Below are positions 24,834-37,200 of a DNA stretch of 64,000 nucleotides, piece by piece; position 1 is the stretch's first letter, and every line of letters starts with the position of its first letter. Source of the DNA: Taiwanofungus camphoratus (lineage: Eukaryota > Basidiomycota > Agaricomycetes > Polyporales > Taiwanofungaceae). Below the pieces are notes generated by a model. That model worked only from the letters and a program-made list of their open reading frames with translations. It was not told where the DNA came from and ran no database searches. The stretch lies in the NCBI GenBank assembly GCA_003999685.1, contig CP021225.1:868001-932000 (forward strand). The letters run 5' to 3'. The position numbers were made by a program, and so were the translations under genes.

Positions 24834-25643
24834 TTTATGTCCCGCATTTCCCGCTGCATTTTTGTTGCATTTGTGTTGCTGCTGCCGCTCTGCAAGGACT
24901 CCGCATCTGACAGGCATTTGTATCGCTACTCCGTCCCGCTCGCTTTCCCGTGCAACGCTATCCTAGGTACCTACTTGTATACGCAGCTGCCTGCCTACTT
25001 ACCCCTGTCTACATCGAGCCAGAGTCTCGTAATAATTCTATCCCGAGGTGCGATCATGCCCCGTCTTATTCACTTGCTGACACAACTTTGAGAGGCCCAG
25101 CTGCGCAGAGCTGCTCTGACTCCAGCGGGGCTGATCGGACTGCACGCCCGTGCCGTCACCCAGGCACGGTGCGCGTCCCGGGATTTGCCTTGCCTCTGGC
25201 AACAGCGGCATGTGGATTGCATCTCCGTCGCAGGGTACGTCTCGCGTAATGATGCACGTTACGAAGCCGTATAAGTACACATACTCTTATGTACATGCGT
25301 CGAATGGAGCCCGCGCTGCCCAGTGGCACCGAGACTGGCGCTCTATCTGCTCTCGGTATGCCTGCTGCCTGCCGGGGCATGGGGCATTTCCCTTTTCGGT
25401 CCGCCGAGGCGCCAGCTCTGACGTGCACACAAGGAAGCAGTATTTCGGCTCCTGATGGACGCCGATAAGTCCAGAGGCCGCTGAAACATACATATGCTAC
25501 ACTCAAAATGTCTCGCCTTTCTTTGCCTGGGTGTTGCTGAAGAAGTAGCGGCAATGAACAAATTTTATGAATTCATTTTGGGAGTGCATGAAGGCACTTA
25601 CGGTGCAGTTATATCGGTGGTCAACACCCTCGATTATGGATAT
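24834..25643. other. Convergent 3' intergenic region
   Basis: 810 nt between the stops of the bZIP gene (+) and UNG1 (-). Several short open frames occur, but none with recognisable content. I see nothing else in it. Confidence 0.4.
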
Positions 25644-27331
25644 TCACAACTTGCACCAGTCCACGCAGCCATCCTGACCGTACTTCTGTTCCAGCCAGTC
25701 GTTCGCCTTCTTAAAATGTCCGTTGCCCAAGAAGCCCCTGTTCGCGCTGAACGGTGACGGATGCTGCCAATTAATTACGACGCGCTTGAGAAGATGCCAC
25801 AGCACACAAGATGGAGCACCTACCGCACTGGTCAGGATGAGGTGTTTGTGCTACGTGAGAAAGCCCCGAATCAGGAGGGTGAGTCTGGAAGGAGCCTCGG
25901 GCGGAACTGACCTTGTCCAGCTTTGCCACGCGCTTCGCTGCCCAGGCGCCCCAGGCCAGGAAGACGATGCCTCGACCCCGGCCCCCCGCACCAGACGAGT
26001 TGGCCAGATTGGCACCGCCATATCTATCGACTACGTCCACCACCTTGTCAGTGAATTCTTCCCATCCCTTGCCCGAATGGGAGCCTGCATCGCCTGCCTT
26101 GACCGTGAGACAGGTGTTCAGCAAGAGGACGCCGTTCTCCGCCCACGCTGTGAGATTACTAGAATCAATAGCGTAAGCAACGGCCAATGCGGGCGGCATT
26201 GGTGCCATCGGTGGCAAGGAGGCCTTACACACCCGTGCTTTGGAGCCTCGAACTCTGAGTATTCCGCTTTAATTTCTGCGTAGATCTATGTGACGACATC
26301 GCATCAGCGTACGTATCCAGAACTCTATCTGGGAAGCCTACATTACGCAACGACGGCGGAATGGGTATGCCTGGTGGGACGGAGAAGCACAGCCCTGCGT
26401 GAAATCATGACTTCTATCAGACTGCATGTTCCGGTTTGTACTGTGTTCCGTGCTTACCGTGAGCTTGTCCGGGACCGTGGTACGGATCTTGCCCGATAAT
26501 CACGACTTTGACGCGCCCAAGGGGGGTAAGGTTGGACCACGAATAGATGTTTTTCGCTGTCCAAAATTAGAGATCCGTGCCGTCGGAATCTGACCAATAA
26601 TGGTGGCAGGAGAGCAGCTCACGCGAAGGATACACTTTCAGCGACTTGACGCTATCATTGGGCCCCTTGACACCTGCTTCGGACAGGAATCTTTTCAGTT
26701 GGAGGAAGTACGGCTTCCTGATTTCGTCTTTGAGTAACTTTAACCTATGGCACAAAAAATGAATTCCGTGTGTACCGGGGCTAGCGCGGGAGGCAGCTCA
26801 CCAGCTCTTTCCCATCGTCTCACATTCAAGTGCTAGGAGCTTCTTTTCCTCATCAGTCAGGGTCTCTTGATACGAGGAAAGTGAGAACGGTATGGAGTTC
26901 AATGACTGCAAACTGGAGCTGGACCCGGCAACTTTGATCTTTTTGGACGTAGGGCCCGACTTCGATGGTGCACCGGAGAACATGTCCATAAGACTTCTCT
27001 GTCGCTTCATCGCAGTAGTTCCGCTCTGTTTGACCTTGTTCACCGTGACCTTTGCTTCGACTTTTGACATGGCGGTGGCGCCGGTAGCAGCGTCCTCCGA
27101 CGCGTTCAGCGCAGCCTTTGCATCCTCTCTATCCTTTTTGGTCTCTCCCTCGAGATCCTCTAGGTAAACAACGCGTTCAGTGGGTGCCATGGTGTGAGAT
27201 AGAGCAGGGAAGACAAAGGGAACGCGTGGGTATAAGCTGTGTATGAAAGTCAAGATACGCGTCGCGGTCAAGTTGGAAGCGCGTCTGCTGCGGGGAAAAG
27301 TACCGATCGCAGCCGACCCACGTGGCCGCAT
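25644..27331 (-). CDS. UNG1: Uracil-DNA glycosylase, probable dual nuclear/mitochondrial
   Basis: Exons (minus): 27331/27190-26802, 26744-26623, 26556-26458, 26394-26342, 26285-26233, 26158-25912, 25850-25824, 25763-25644. From the ATG at 27190 the protein has 369 residues; an in-frame ATG at 27331 adds 47. Active-site motif [13 protein letters not shown] carries the catalytic Asp (about 194), [13 protein letters not shown] follows, and [10 protein letters not shown] is the leucine/minor-groove loop with the catalytic His (about 331). Near the N-terminus [10 protein letters not shown] resembles a PCNA-interacting (PIP) box like that of human UNG2. The 47-residue extension is Arg/Ser/Thr/aromatic-rich with no Asp, Glu or Lys, as in mitochondrial presequences. 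It excises uracil from DNA in base-excision repair. Exon 7 is only 27 nt. Confidence 0.94.
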
Positions 27332-27400
27332 GATTGACGAATTGGCCGTGCTGCAGTGGTTAACCTGCCGAGCATCAGAATCGGTCGTATTCCCAGTGCA

Positions 27401-30400
27401 ATGCAGTGTCGTGTGAGTTGGTAGAGTTCAAGTGTTCATCTGCTAGGATATTCTGCAGGATGAACCTCATCTCAAGTTCACCACACTCGTCGGCGTGAAC
27501 GTTCGAGAACAAGCTCGTCGGCGTGTTCTGGCACAGCCTAGTACCCCGGTCTGCAACGGCCTTCTCGGTGGCTGATCGATCACGTGCCTTGGGGACTGAA
27601 AGTCGCCGCACTGTCGAGAGCTGAGTTGTGAGGAACCACCGAGCAGTGTTCATGAAACAAAACCTCTAACCAGTTCCCACCAGACGTCAATCTGCCTCGT
27701 TCACCGTCTTCACCATCTCCGCCTGCTTCCAGACAGGCCTCTGGGCGCGCCGAGTCGTCAAGAAAAGCTCAAGCGTCGGCTCGCAGGCACCAGGGCACTA
27801 CTGGGGCACAGTCGACACCGGCTTCCAGGTCGCAGGTACCAGGATGGAGCACTAGTTATCAGGCAGGGTCGTCAGGGTACGTTATTGCTACGGGACTGTG
27901 CTCGCGTATTTTGTGACATCTGCTGTTGCAGCTCGGAGTCAGATATCAGCATAGAAGACTACGATACAGATGACGGCCTGCAACAATCACGAGGCCGCCC
28001 AATAGTGCAGCACGCAATTGGGAACGGTTCCAGGAACATAAAAAACCTTGCAGTACACACCTCAAGGCCACAGGGAACTCGTCCTGATCCGCATTCTCAG
28101 AGTCCCAGTCCTATACGTAGTAGTTCTGTGAAACTACATGAGCGGAGAACTTTCACTCGCTCGCAGTCACCCGCTATGCCTCCACTTGTCAAGACATACT
28201 CTAATGGCCACACACATTCCCAGCGGCCCATGTCGCCATCCCTTTTCGCTCGCCAGAAACATGCAACTGTGTTGCAAATACGCCACCTGCTTCCTAGCTT
28301 CCTTCATTTCACCGTTCGCCCACCGTTCTCTTCTACAGCTTGGCGAATGACCCTGGACCTTCGCCAGATGATTGAGAACACACTACTTCTTTCCTCTCTC
28401 GGGTATGTAGCAGTTAAAATGAGGGGCTGTGCCCGAGAGCCTATGTCGCCTGTGTCGCCGGAATTGTGGAACGCACGCGCCACATTCTCACCGGAAATGT
28501 GGATATCAATAGGTATTACTTCGCGGTGTTCTTAGAGAGAGCAGGTTGATTCATTGCTTGGGACTTAGAACTCGCTCTGCTCATAATCGCATCGCTTATT
28601 TATATCATATTCACGCGGGTTTCATGGACTAAAGTAGTAACGATACCCAATGCAACGATCAGTACTTCTGACGAACCTGAGCGGCCCGCCTCCCCTCGTA
28701 TGGCGGAAAACCGTGAGAGCAGGCGTGCTACAGCACCTCCGGCCAGCGCACCTAGAAATAGATTTTTCGGTTTTGTATGGATGACTGTGCCAAAGAACTA
28801 CAGGTATGATTTTCTCCGCAGGTACTTTGGACTTGTTTTATATCTGTATGCGCAGAGACTCAGCAGACGATGGCGTTCTCACCGGGTTGTTGGTTGGACC
28901 GCTTATATCCTCAGCGATGCTCTATCTCGCAGAGAAGGCTACCGCAAGCTCTCCTCCGGCGGATCCTCTTCCCGCGAAATGGCTCATTGAACCACCTCTG
29001 ACACTCGTGAACTCGGCACATCCACTAACACCTCTTGAAGCGGTGCTCCTTTCGCGCCGGAACTTAGTGGACCTAGCCACAGTCTGTTCTACCATCATAA
29101 TCGTGCATGTCATCGCGTCCTGGATGACTGAGGCGCGACATCGCCGCAAAATCCAAGTCCCCGAGGGCGAGGTAAGCTCCGTGCCTCGAAAGGAGAGCCG
29201 GAGGACGTATTTGTACATTCTTTTCACTATCTCTGTGAGCATGTGGATTTTCTGCTCCAGGATTGCCCTGGCGGAAATGAGGACGGGAATATGGCAGAGT
29301 AGGTCTTCCCGTTTATAGACCTATTACCCTGGGAATTCAGACGCATTCTCGGTAGACATGAACTATTTTGAGATAGTGAGTTGCTCGATGTTTTTCCAGC
29401 TCTCGCTCTACATCTCTATCCGTATGGCACATCATGGTTTCACGCTTGGGGAACTCTCCGTGGTCTGCTTCGGTGCCACTGTTCTCTATATGGAGCTACT
29501 TAATCTCACCATCGCGAGAGTACGTCTCGCATTCTTCCGATGTTTTCATCCTACCCACACCCTCCCGTAGATCTGGAATGTTACCACGCCCTTCATCAAG
29601 ACCTACCGGCTGCCGACGCCGCTGCTCATTTACCAGATCGCGCTCATTCCGGGTTCCCTCCTTGTTGGCTTTCTGCTTTCGCCACTGCTTTACCTCTCGC
29701 GGCATATCGCACAGCAGCCTGTGCGCCGCCTGCGCTACCCTGAGGCGAAGGCGAAGCATCGCCGTTTGCTTGCACTCGGATTTTATGTCGGTGCCGTTCT
29801 TATCGTAAGTGGCCTCATCGGTATGTGGACACGGTGGTGCCTCAACAACCGCGACCCGTGGCTTTGGGCGCTTTTCTGGATCCTGGAGGGTAGGAAAAAG
29901 TGGAGCAGGCCCGCGCTGTTGGCGTACTGGGCGGTGCTGGCCATTCTTAGTGTCGCGGGATGGAACAGGCAACTCGCTCGATCCAGGAGGTATCGGCATA
30001 GGAACGTGGTGAACAGCGTGGGCGATATCGTGCTCGCATACCACAGTCCGTTCGAAGCCGCGCGCAGCACGAAAGAATCAAATAATTCGAACACGTCTGC
30101 GAATAACAACTCGAGTACGATGGACCTCAGTGATCCCATTGTGCCGCCGACGCCGCTGCCAGACTCGGCGGGTCCTTTGGGCCTGAGCTTTCCCAACCTG
30201 CCCACGTTGCCGAATTTGCCGAACGGCGCGCACATGTCGAATGTCGCCACAGACCTGCTGGATGCAGCAAATAAACACGTTCCAACCCTGGGTCTCAACG
30301 CGAGACGGAAATTTTTCCACGGACTTGCTGTGGCGATGTTTTTGCCTGGAGTGATCGTTGATGTACGTCCTTAAAATTACTGTAAAGCTAACCTTGGCTT

Positions 30401-31126
30401 TGACATAATTGATACATATCACCACAGCCAGCGTTTATTCATCTATCGTTCAGTGCTGCATTTGCTCTCTTCGTGTTTGCGGAGTATGTCCGATATTTTG
30501 CGCTATACCCGTTCGGTGCTTCGGTTCACGTCTTCATGAACGAGTTTCTGGATCAGAAGGATAGTGGCACGGCTATCCTAAGCCACTTCTATCTACTCAT
30601 TGGCTGTGCGGGTTCGCTGTGGTTCGAAGGGTAAGCTATTTTTCCTGCGAATGATCGGATCTGAGTTGACGTCAAGGCTTGGCTGTGAAGACCATCTCAG
30701 TTACTCCAATGTACAGGAGTACTGGTGCTAGGGGTAGGTGATGCTCTGGTACGTCTTTATGTGTGTTTGGGGCCTGATGTGCATTGACATCTGGTGTGAA
30801 GGCGTCTATTGTGGGCAAACGCCTCGGCCACCATCGCTGGCTAGCTACCAGTTCGAAGACGGTGGAGGGGAGTGCAGCGTTCGTGCTTTCCATCGTGGGG
30901 TGCGCATGGCTCCTACGCGTCTGTGGGCTCACAAAGGACTTTTCGGTAAGCTTGCAGCTGCAACAGGTGGTGCGCGGAGCGAGCTAACGCTGCATTTGGT
31001 CGTTAGCTCGTCCGATACGCGGTGGTGGCAGGCCTGTCATCTGCGCTGGAGGCGTTCTCGTCGCAGAACGATAATGTGGTACTTCCGTTATATATGTGGA
31101 GTATGCTTGTATTTGCGGATGTGTAG
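27401..31126 (+). CDS. SEC59: Dolichol kinase
   Basis: Exons (tentative first) 27401-27412, 27674-27876, 27932-28512, 28569-28803, 28856-29298, 29356-29519, 29571-30362, 30428-30630, 30691-30748, 30802-30945, 31007-31126; about 984 residues. The C-terminal half carries the CTP-dependent dolichol kinase signature: ARRKFFHGLAVAMFLPG, EGPSQLLQCTGVLVLGVGDALASIVGKRLG and KTVEGSAAF, among many hydrophobic helices. The enzyme phosphorylates dolichol in the ER membrane for N-glycosylation. The N-terminal ~260 residues are Ser/Pro/Arg-rich, cytosolic and disordered. The start is uncertain. The exon at 27674 cannot begin translation and is preceded by a branch-site-like ctaac; the only phase-compatible upstream ATG with a consensus donor that I found is at 27401. 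The enzyme call is firm, the first exon is not. Confidence 0.88.
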
Positions 31127-31247
31127 CATATAAATTTGTAGTTAGAGGGTTTAGCTTCGGGATCCTCGGTGAAATCACAGGTCCACAGCTCTATGCCTCG
31201 GTGGCAATTATGTTCGCGGAGCTTAGCTCCGGCAATCGGAGATTGAG

Positions 31248-34200
31248 ATGACGTGCAAAAGCATGGCGTGGCGCCGCTTGCCCAGATCCTTGTGGTGCCT
31301 GTCCTAGACGCCCAGCCAGACGCGTACCGCCTTGTACCGCCGTTATTGAGTGGGCTCCCAACTCTGCTCCTCGACCCACCGCATCTCCTCAATTCGCCTC
31401 TGAGGCGCCCAATGTCGGTTTATTTCTCACTGAGGATTACCAACAGTTTTCTGCTTCTGCTAACGAGAGCTACCCCAGCTTATCACGACTTGATCTTGCG
31501 TGCCCGACCTGTCTGGCCAGCGTCCAATTGATGGACCACGATCCGGAACCTAGTAATCTGCAATCTAACCCCCATTCTGCTTCTGTTTCCAATCTGGCTC
31601 TCAAGAACAACCTTTCACTCTCAATAGCGGCGACGACTGCTTCTCAAATTGTTCTCCCTCCGATTCCTCACCTGTCGCTACCAGCAAAAGCGGGCAATCG
31701 CCAGCCGAGAAGACCTTCTACGGCGTCCTCTGTCGCAGAAAAACACCCTCTGTTGCCTTGTTCGGCGTCTGCTGGCGCTTCTTGTACGGCTGGCACTCCG
31801 GCGACATCGCTTGGCTCCAGCACCAACGGCTCTGAGTACGGAGAGGGTGGTGGAAAAGGGTACACTGAGGATGCGTCGATACGCGAGATGAATAGACGTG
31901 CGCATGCCGCGGTTGCTGGAATACGTGCGGAGGTCTCGCGACTCTCGAATACTGGCAAGTGTCTCTACATCTTCTCAGACTCACGCTCTGACTGTTCATG
32001 TGGGCTCGTGCATATATCATCTGTTGAAATTCAGGTACGTGTCGATATATCATTTTAAGGTCCAGAGTGCTCAATATTCATGGATACGTCATCTGCCTCG
32101 TGTGTAACTCGCGTTCAACTTTTAGGCAAGTGTTGATGTGTCATTTCACGACCAGAGGTACTAACATGTCCTGTCATATGTGTGGTGGTCTTGTGCAATT
32201 GGTTTCTCATGCAGGCAAGTCCTATTTTACCGTTGCAGATCGACAGTTACTAACAGCCTGAAATGATTTATCTTTTTTTTTTTTTTTTTGCGTCGACCTT
32301 GTCTGTTGTTCACGGTGAAAAGGCAAGTATCAGTGTGTCAATATGATTCGCTGAGTACTGACAAGTGCCAACGCTCCTGGGTCCGTTATTCCAACGACAG
32401 TTGACGTACTTCCTTCGCCGTTTGATCCCTCACCTCCCGACGACCAGCTGTCACACTATTTGTCTACGCATGAGAACACCGAGACTGAGATCGACTATGA
32501 CTGGGCAACGTTCATCAACGCCTATGCATTGGGCAGATGGGATCCGCTTAGAACACCCAACCCTCCACGATCTCACTTGCAGGCACCGAGTCATCCGCGC
32601 GCATCGCGTCCTGATTCTCGGATTTCTCTGCTAGACGACGTGTCCGAAGCGATATATGACTCTCCGCAAGTGGATTCGCTGCATAATTTACAGTTACCGG
32701 AGTGGGCGGCCAGACCATCCCATGATGCGAGCCAGATGATCACCAGGTCTAGCCAGCTCGGCTCCACCGTGCCCGATCTCGCTACCTCATCCACATCTAC
32801 CCCATTCGCGCCCCAGTCGGCGTCCTCTGCGACGGAAGTCCTCGACAGGCGGTTCAGTGTTCCCATCTCGCACGGTCTGCGCACGTCTTTCCCCAACCTG
32901 TACCCGGACTCCTACTCTGTCTCTCCGTTTGGTCAGGCGGATAGACATCAGCACCCCCACATCCCCACGACTGAGGCGACCACGACCGCTGCGGCGATCC
33001 GCTGGGCAGCCGCTCGTGTGAGCGTCGCGCCCCTTGCGCTGCCCTCACCCGAGCACGAGCTAACTGACCCCATGCGTGGTATGACTGCTACTATCCCCGG
33101 CTCGCACCCGCAGGATGTGTTCCAGCACCCCCAGTCACCGCTGATCTCACCAGGAATCGGCCGCAAGACTAGATTGAGCAGTTTTTGGGAGGGCACTCAG
33201 GACATCGAAGAAAATCAGCGGCTACCTACTATCGAAGCAAGCTCGTCTGAGGGTGGAAGTGAGAAGGAGAGCGAGAAAGAGGTAGAAAAACAGAAACGGA
33301 AGACGGCTTCTTCGCTTCCCCTGGCAGGTCCTCTTCCGCCTGCCACCGCGCCCGTGCGGTATTCAGAGGCAGCTCTTGAGGAAGACTACTTCGGAAACAT
33401 AGAGTCCTCTCGCCTTGAAAGTCTTGCGCGGGCAGGCGACCACCACTCATCAAACATCTCGCATTCGTCGACGTCATATGCGGCGGTGCGGCTGGAACAC
33501 CCTGAGCCCCACCGCCAAATATCAGCGCCGCCCTTGACACTAGCCGAGCAGGAGCTAGCCACAGTTCCTGCTCTCCCGCGAAGGATTTGTCTAACGAGGC
33601 AAACAAGTGCGCCGCTGCCGACGGGCCCACTGTTTGAGCGCAGGCTCAAGTCAGCGCGTCCTGCATCAGAGAATGGTTTGCTCGGCCTAGCAGGAAGAGC
33701 CGCGAAAGAGGAGCAAATGTTTTCCGAGCTGGGGTACCTAGCGCCTCCCAACCCGCCAGACGAGCTCGAGAGAAGGCGTGCACTGTATAAGTTCAATATC
33801 TGGAACACGGGGAGGGACGTAAACTTTGATCGCATTGCACATCTTGTTAAGCTGGTCTTCAATACGCGGATTGTTGCGATCTCGTTGGTAGACGGAACTG
33901 AGGAGTAAGCTCGGCTTCGTATGTTACACCATACATGGCACTCACAATTTCGCTGCAGGTTTTTCAAGGCTGAATGTCAGACTTGTCCATACTTTCACTT
34001 AAATTGAATAGTTCTTGACATTATCTCAATTTAGCGGGTTTCGGCACGCAGAATATGCCCAGGACAACTTCATTTGACGCTCATACTATCCTACAACGGT
34101 AAGCGGAGGACGTCGTTGCAAATGTTTTTGCTGATAGTTCTTGTTTCTACGAAGAGACGACGAACCCACCGTAGTCCTCGATGCGCAAGAGGATTGGCGT

Positions 34201-37200
34201 TTTGTCAAAAACGTAAGTCGACCTTGTCTAACAGAGACATGAGACTCTCATCGTTGCTCTTCTCAGCCGCTGGTGACGGGTCATCCTCACGTTCGATTTT
34301 ACGCTGCGTGTCCTCTTCGGACACAAGATGGCTTCAACATTGGCGCGTAAGTAATGGTCCTGGATTGTGTCAATGGTCCCCTGACTCAGGCTGGCACAAT
34401 AGCTTATCAATAATCGACGAAACTCCTCGTCGAGAGTTCAGTCCTCGACAAAGACACACCTTGAAGGAGTTTGCGGTATGTCTGGCATGGAACATCTACT
34501 AATTGCAAATGTTGATCCCAAAATAGCAAATTGCCATGCGAGAGCTGGAACTCTGGCGTGACAAGGTATTACATATTTTACCATTAGAAAGTGCTTGTCT
34601 CATTGTCCCGCAGATTCAGCTGCGCATCAGAGATCGCATCCAGAATTCTGTAAATCTATATGAAATTCATCTTCTAGTGTGGTTGATGTATATTTTCACA
34701 GATGGAACAATTCACACGAGAATGTCTGGAGGTGGATAAGGAAGCCGATGGTGACAAGGCCTTGTTCGTCAGTACCTCCATGGAGCAGGTATACGAGCGC
34801 GCTGCCAGGCTCGTCAAGCGGACATTGGACGTTGAAGGTGCCATTGTTTTGGATGTGTCTCACATCGATGTGTTGGAGACGATTTCCTCGGAAAGCTGTA
34901 TGTCAATCACACTACATGATGCTGACAGGCAAGCGGGCACGACCAGCAAATTACTCTCCAAGGAGGAGTATACCCGATTACAGGAGTTTTTTGTGAAGAA
35001 CCCGGATGGAAAGATCTGTGAGGGCATCGTCCCCGCTGTCCTGCGCCCGTTTCTCCCCACACGTATCCAATATGCCCTCGGTAAGTCTTCCTTAGTCACA
35101 TGATGATTTCCGATGTCGAAACAACTTCCTTGCAGCTGTTCCTATCTTCAATATCGACAAGAGACCGTTCGCGTTGTTATGTGCGTACAGTACCGGAGAA
35201 CGCACAACGCCCTTTGTAAGAGTCCTTAGTCAGAATCCAGCTGCTGCCAAATCACATTTTTTGGACAGTTAGAGGGCCACGAGCTTTCGTATCTACGTGC
35301 AATAGGTGAGTTTGTTGAGGATTTTTTCATGATTTAGTTTAGTACATATATGTGCACAGGCGTCATCATCCTATCTGCGGTGCTGAAACGGAGGATGACG
35401 CTTGCGGACAAGGCGAAGGGTTTATTCATTTCCAAGTGAGTCCCATGACATGAAATTTGCGATGTCGATCTTAACGACAGTTATGGAACTAGTATCTCAC
35501 ATGAGCTGCGAACACCACTGCATGGGGTCTGTTGATGCTTCCTTACCTTTTATGACTTCCCGCTTATCGATGTATACAGATACTCGCCTCCGCCGAGTTG
35601 CTATCAGACACTCCCCTGGATCATAGTCAAGCGTCTTTCCTTCAGACAGTGCAGGCATGTGGGACGTCCTTGGTCGAGACTGTGAACCATGTGCTCGACT
35701 TCACCAAGCTTAGCGGTAATGCGAAGTCTGGCGGTGTAGAGAATGTCATTCAACTGTGCAAGTTAGTGCGCTTTAGTCCTTGGTAACTATGGTGCTGACG
35801 CTCAATGTAGAGTGGACTTGATGCAGTTGGTCGAGGAAGCCACGGAAGGGTGTTGGATAGGTCACCGCGCGAGGATGTTCACGTCTGAAATTGGTAGTGT
35901 ATACTCTCCTCCTAAACAAGACCGGCATGCCATCGTTGTGCCTAGTGCAACCCAACACGTCGAGACCGTCATTGATATAGGTCATAATAGAGGCGTATGT
36001 CGTAATACTCGTGTTACCTTCTCAATGGTTCTCACCGGCATCTATCCAGAGCTGGGCTTTCCTTTGCGAAAAGGGTGGTATACGTCGGATCTTGATGAAC
36101 GTGTTCGGAAATAGCCTGAAGTTCACCTCAGTATGTCGTGCAATTACTCTTTATTACCCAAATGGATTGAGATTAATACCTTCGTGTTCATTCAGGACGG
36201 TTACGTCCACGTAATACTTCGTCAATTACCGACCACAAGCGACATACCCAGGAACAAGATTAGGATAGAGCTATCTGTTATAGACACCGGCAAGGTACCC
36301 CTCAATAGCCGATTAATTCCAAGTACGGTATTGATATTCTATCTAGGGCATCAGTCAAAGTTTCCTGAAGGTTTGCCCTCGAAAGAGTTCCCATGCGTCT
36401 CATGGTTGCTGAATACCCTCTCTCACAGAACCAACTCTTTCACCCCTTCTCACAGGAGAACCCGCTCCAAACAGGCACTGGTCTGGGCCTTGCCATTGTC
36501 AACAGTATAGTCCGTTCTCCTGGCGTCGATGGCAAAGTTGACGTCTGGAGCGCGGAGGGAGTCGGAACTGAGATAAAGATCACCTTCACAGCAGAAGCTG
36601 TAGAAGATGAGCAGGCATCATCATGTGATGACGAGCTTGTAAAGGTGTACGATCAACTGAACCGACCATCGCTATCTCTGCTCGGTTTTAATAATCCTCA
36701 CCGAGGGATACAGCTCCTGCGCACTGTCGTGTCGTCGTATCTAGTCTCACGCTGGGGCTTCTCCATAGTGGACGAACCCCAACAAGGCCAGGTTGTCATA
36801 GTCAACGAGGATGTACAACCAGTGGCCGAGGTGATAGAGAGCAAACAGGCCGACAAGCCGTTCATCATTCTCTCTTCTGCCCGTGGTGATCCGCGGCTTA
36901 TGGCTATCGTCAGTGATTACGAGCGTATAGGAGGCTTCTGTCGCATCGTCTACAAGCCTGTCGGCCCAGCACGCCTGTATTCTGCCCTCAAACTCTGCCT
37001 ACACTCCCTCAATATTGGACAAACATCGCGTACGAGGTCACCGTCGCGGTATCCGCCAGACTCTCCTGCGCCCGGTCTGGCTACCTCACCGGATCCTAGC
37101 GAAGGAGGCTCCGTGTACTGTACACTTCCTCGCAGGTTCTCAGAAGAGAAGAAAGCTCCTCAAGTAAGACCTCCACTTGGCGCTCGAGCAGTGACCGCGC

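Noticed and set aside
31253-31531. Plus open frame reading MQKHGVAPL as a separate small gene
   Set aside because: Another frame over the same DNA joins in phase to the histidine-kinase N-terminus and reads more protein-like.
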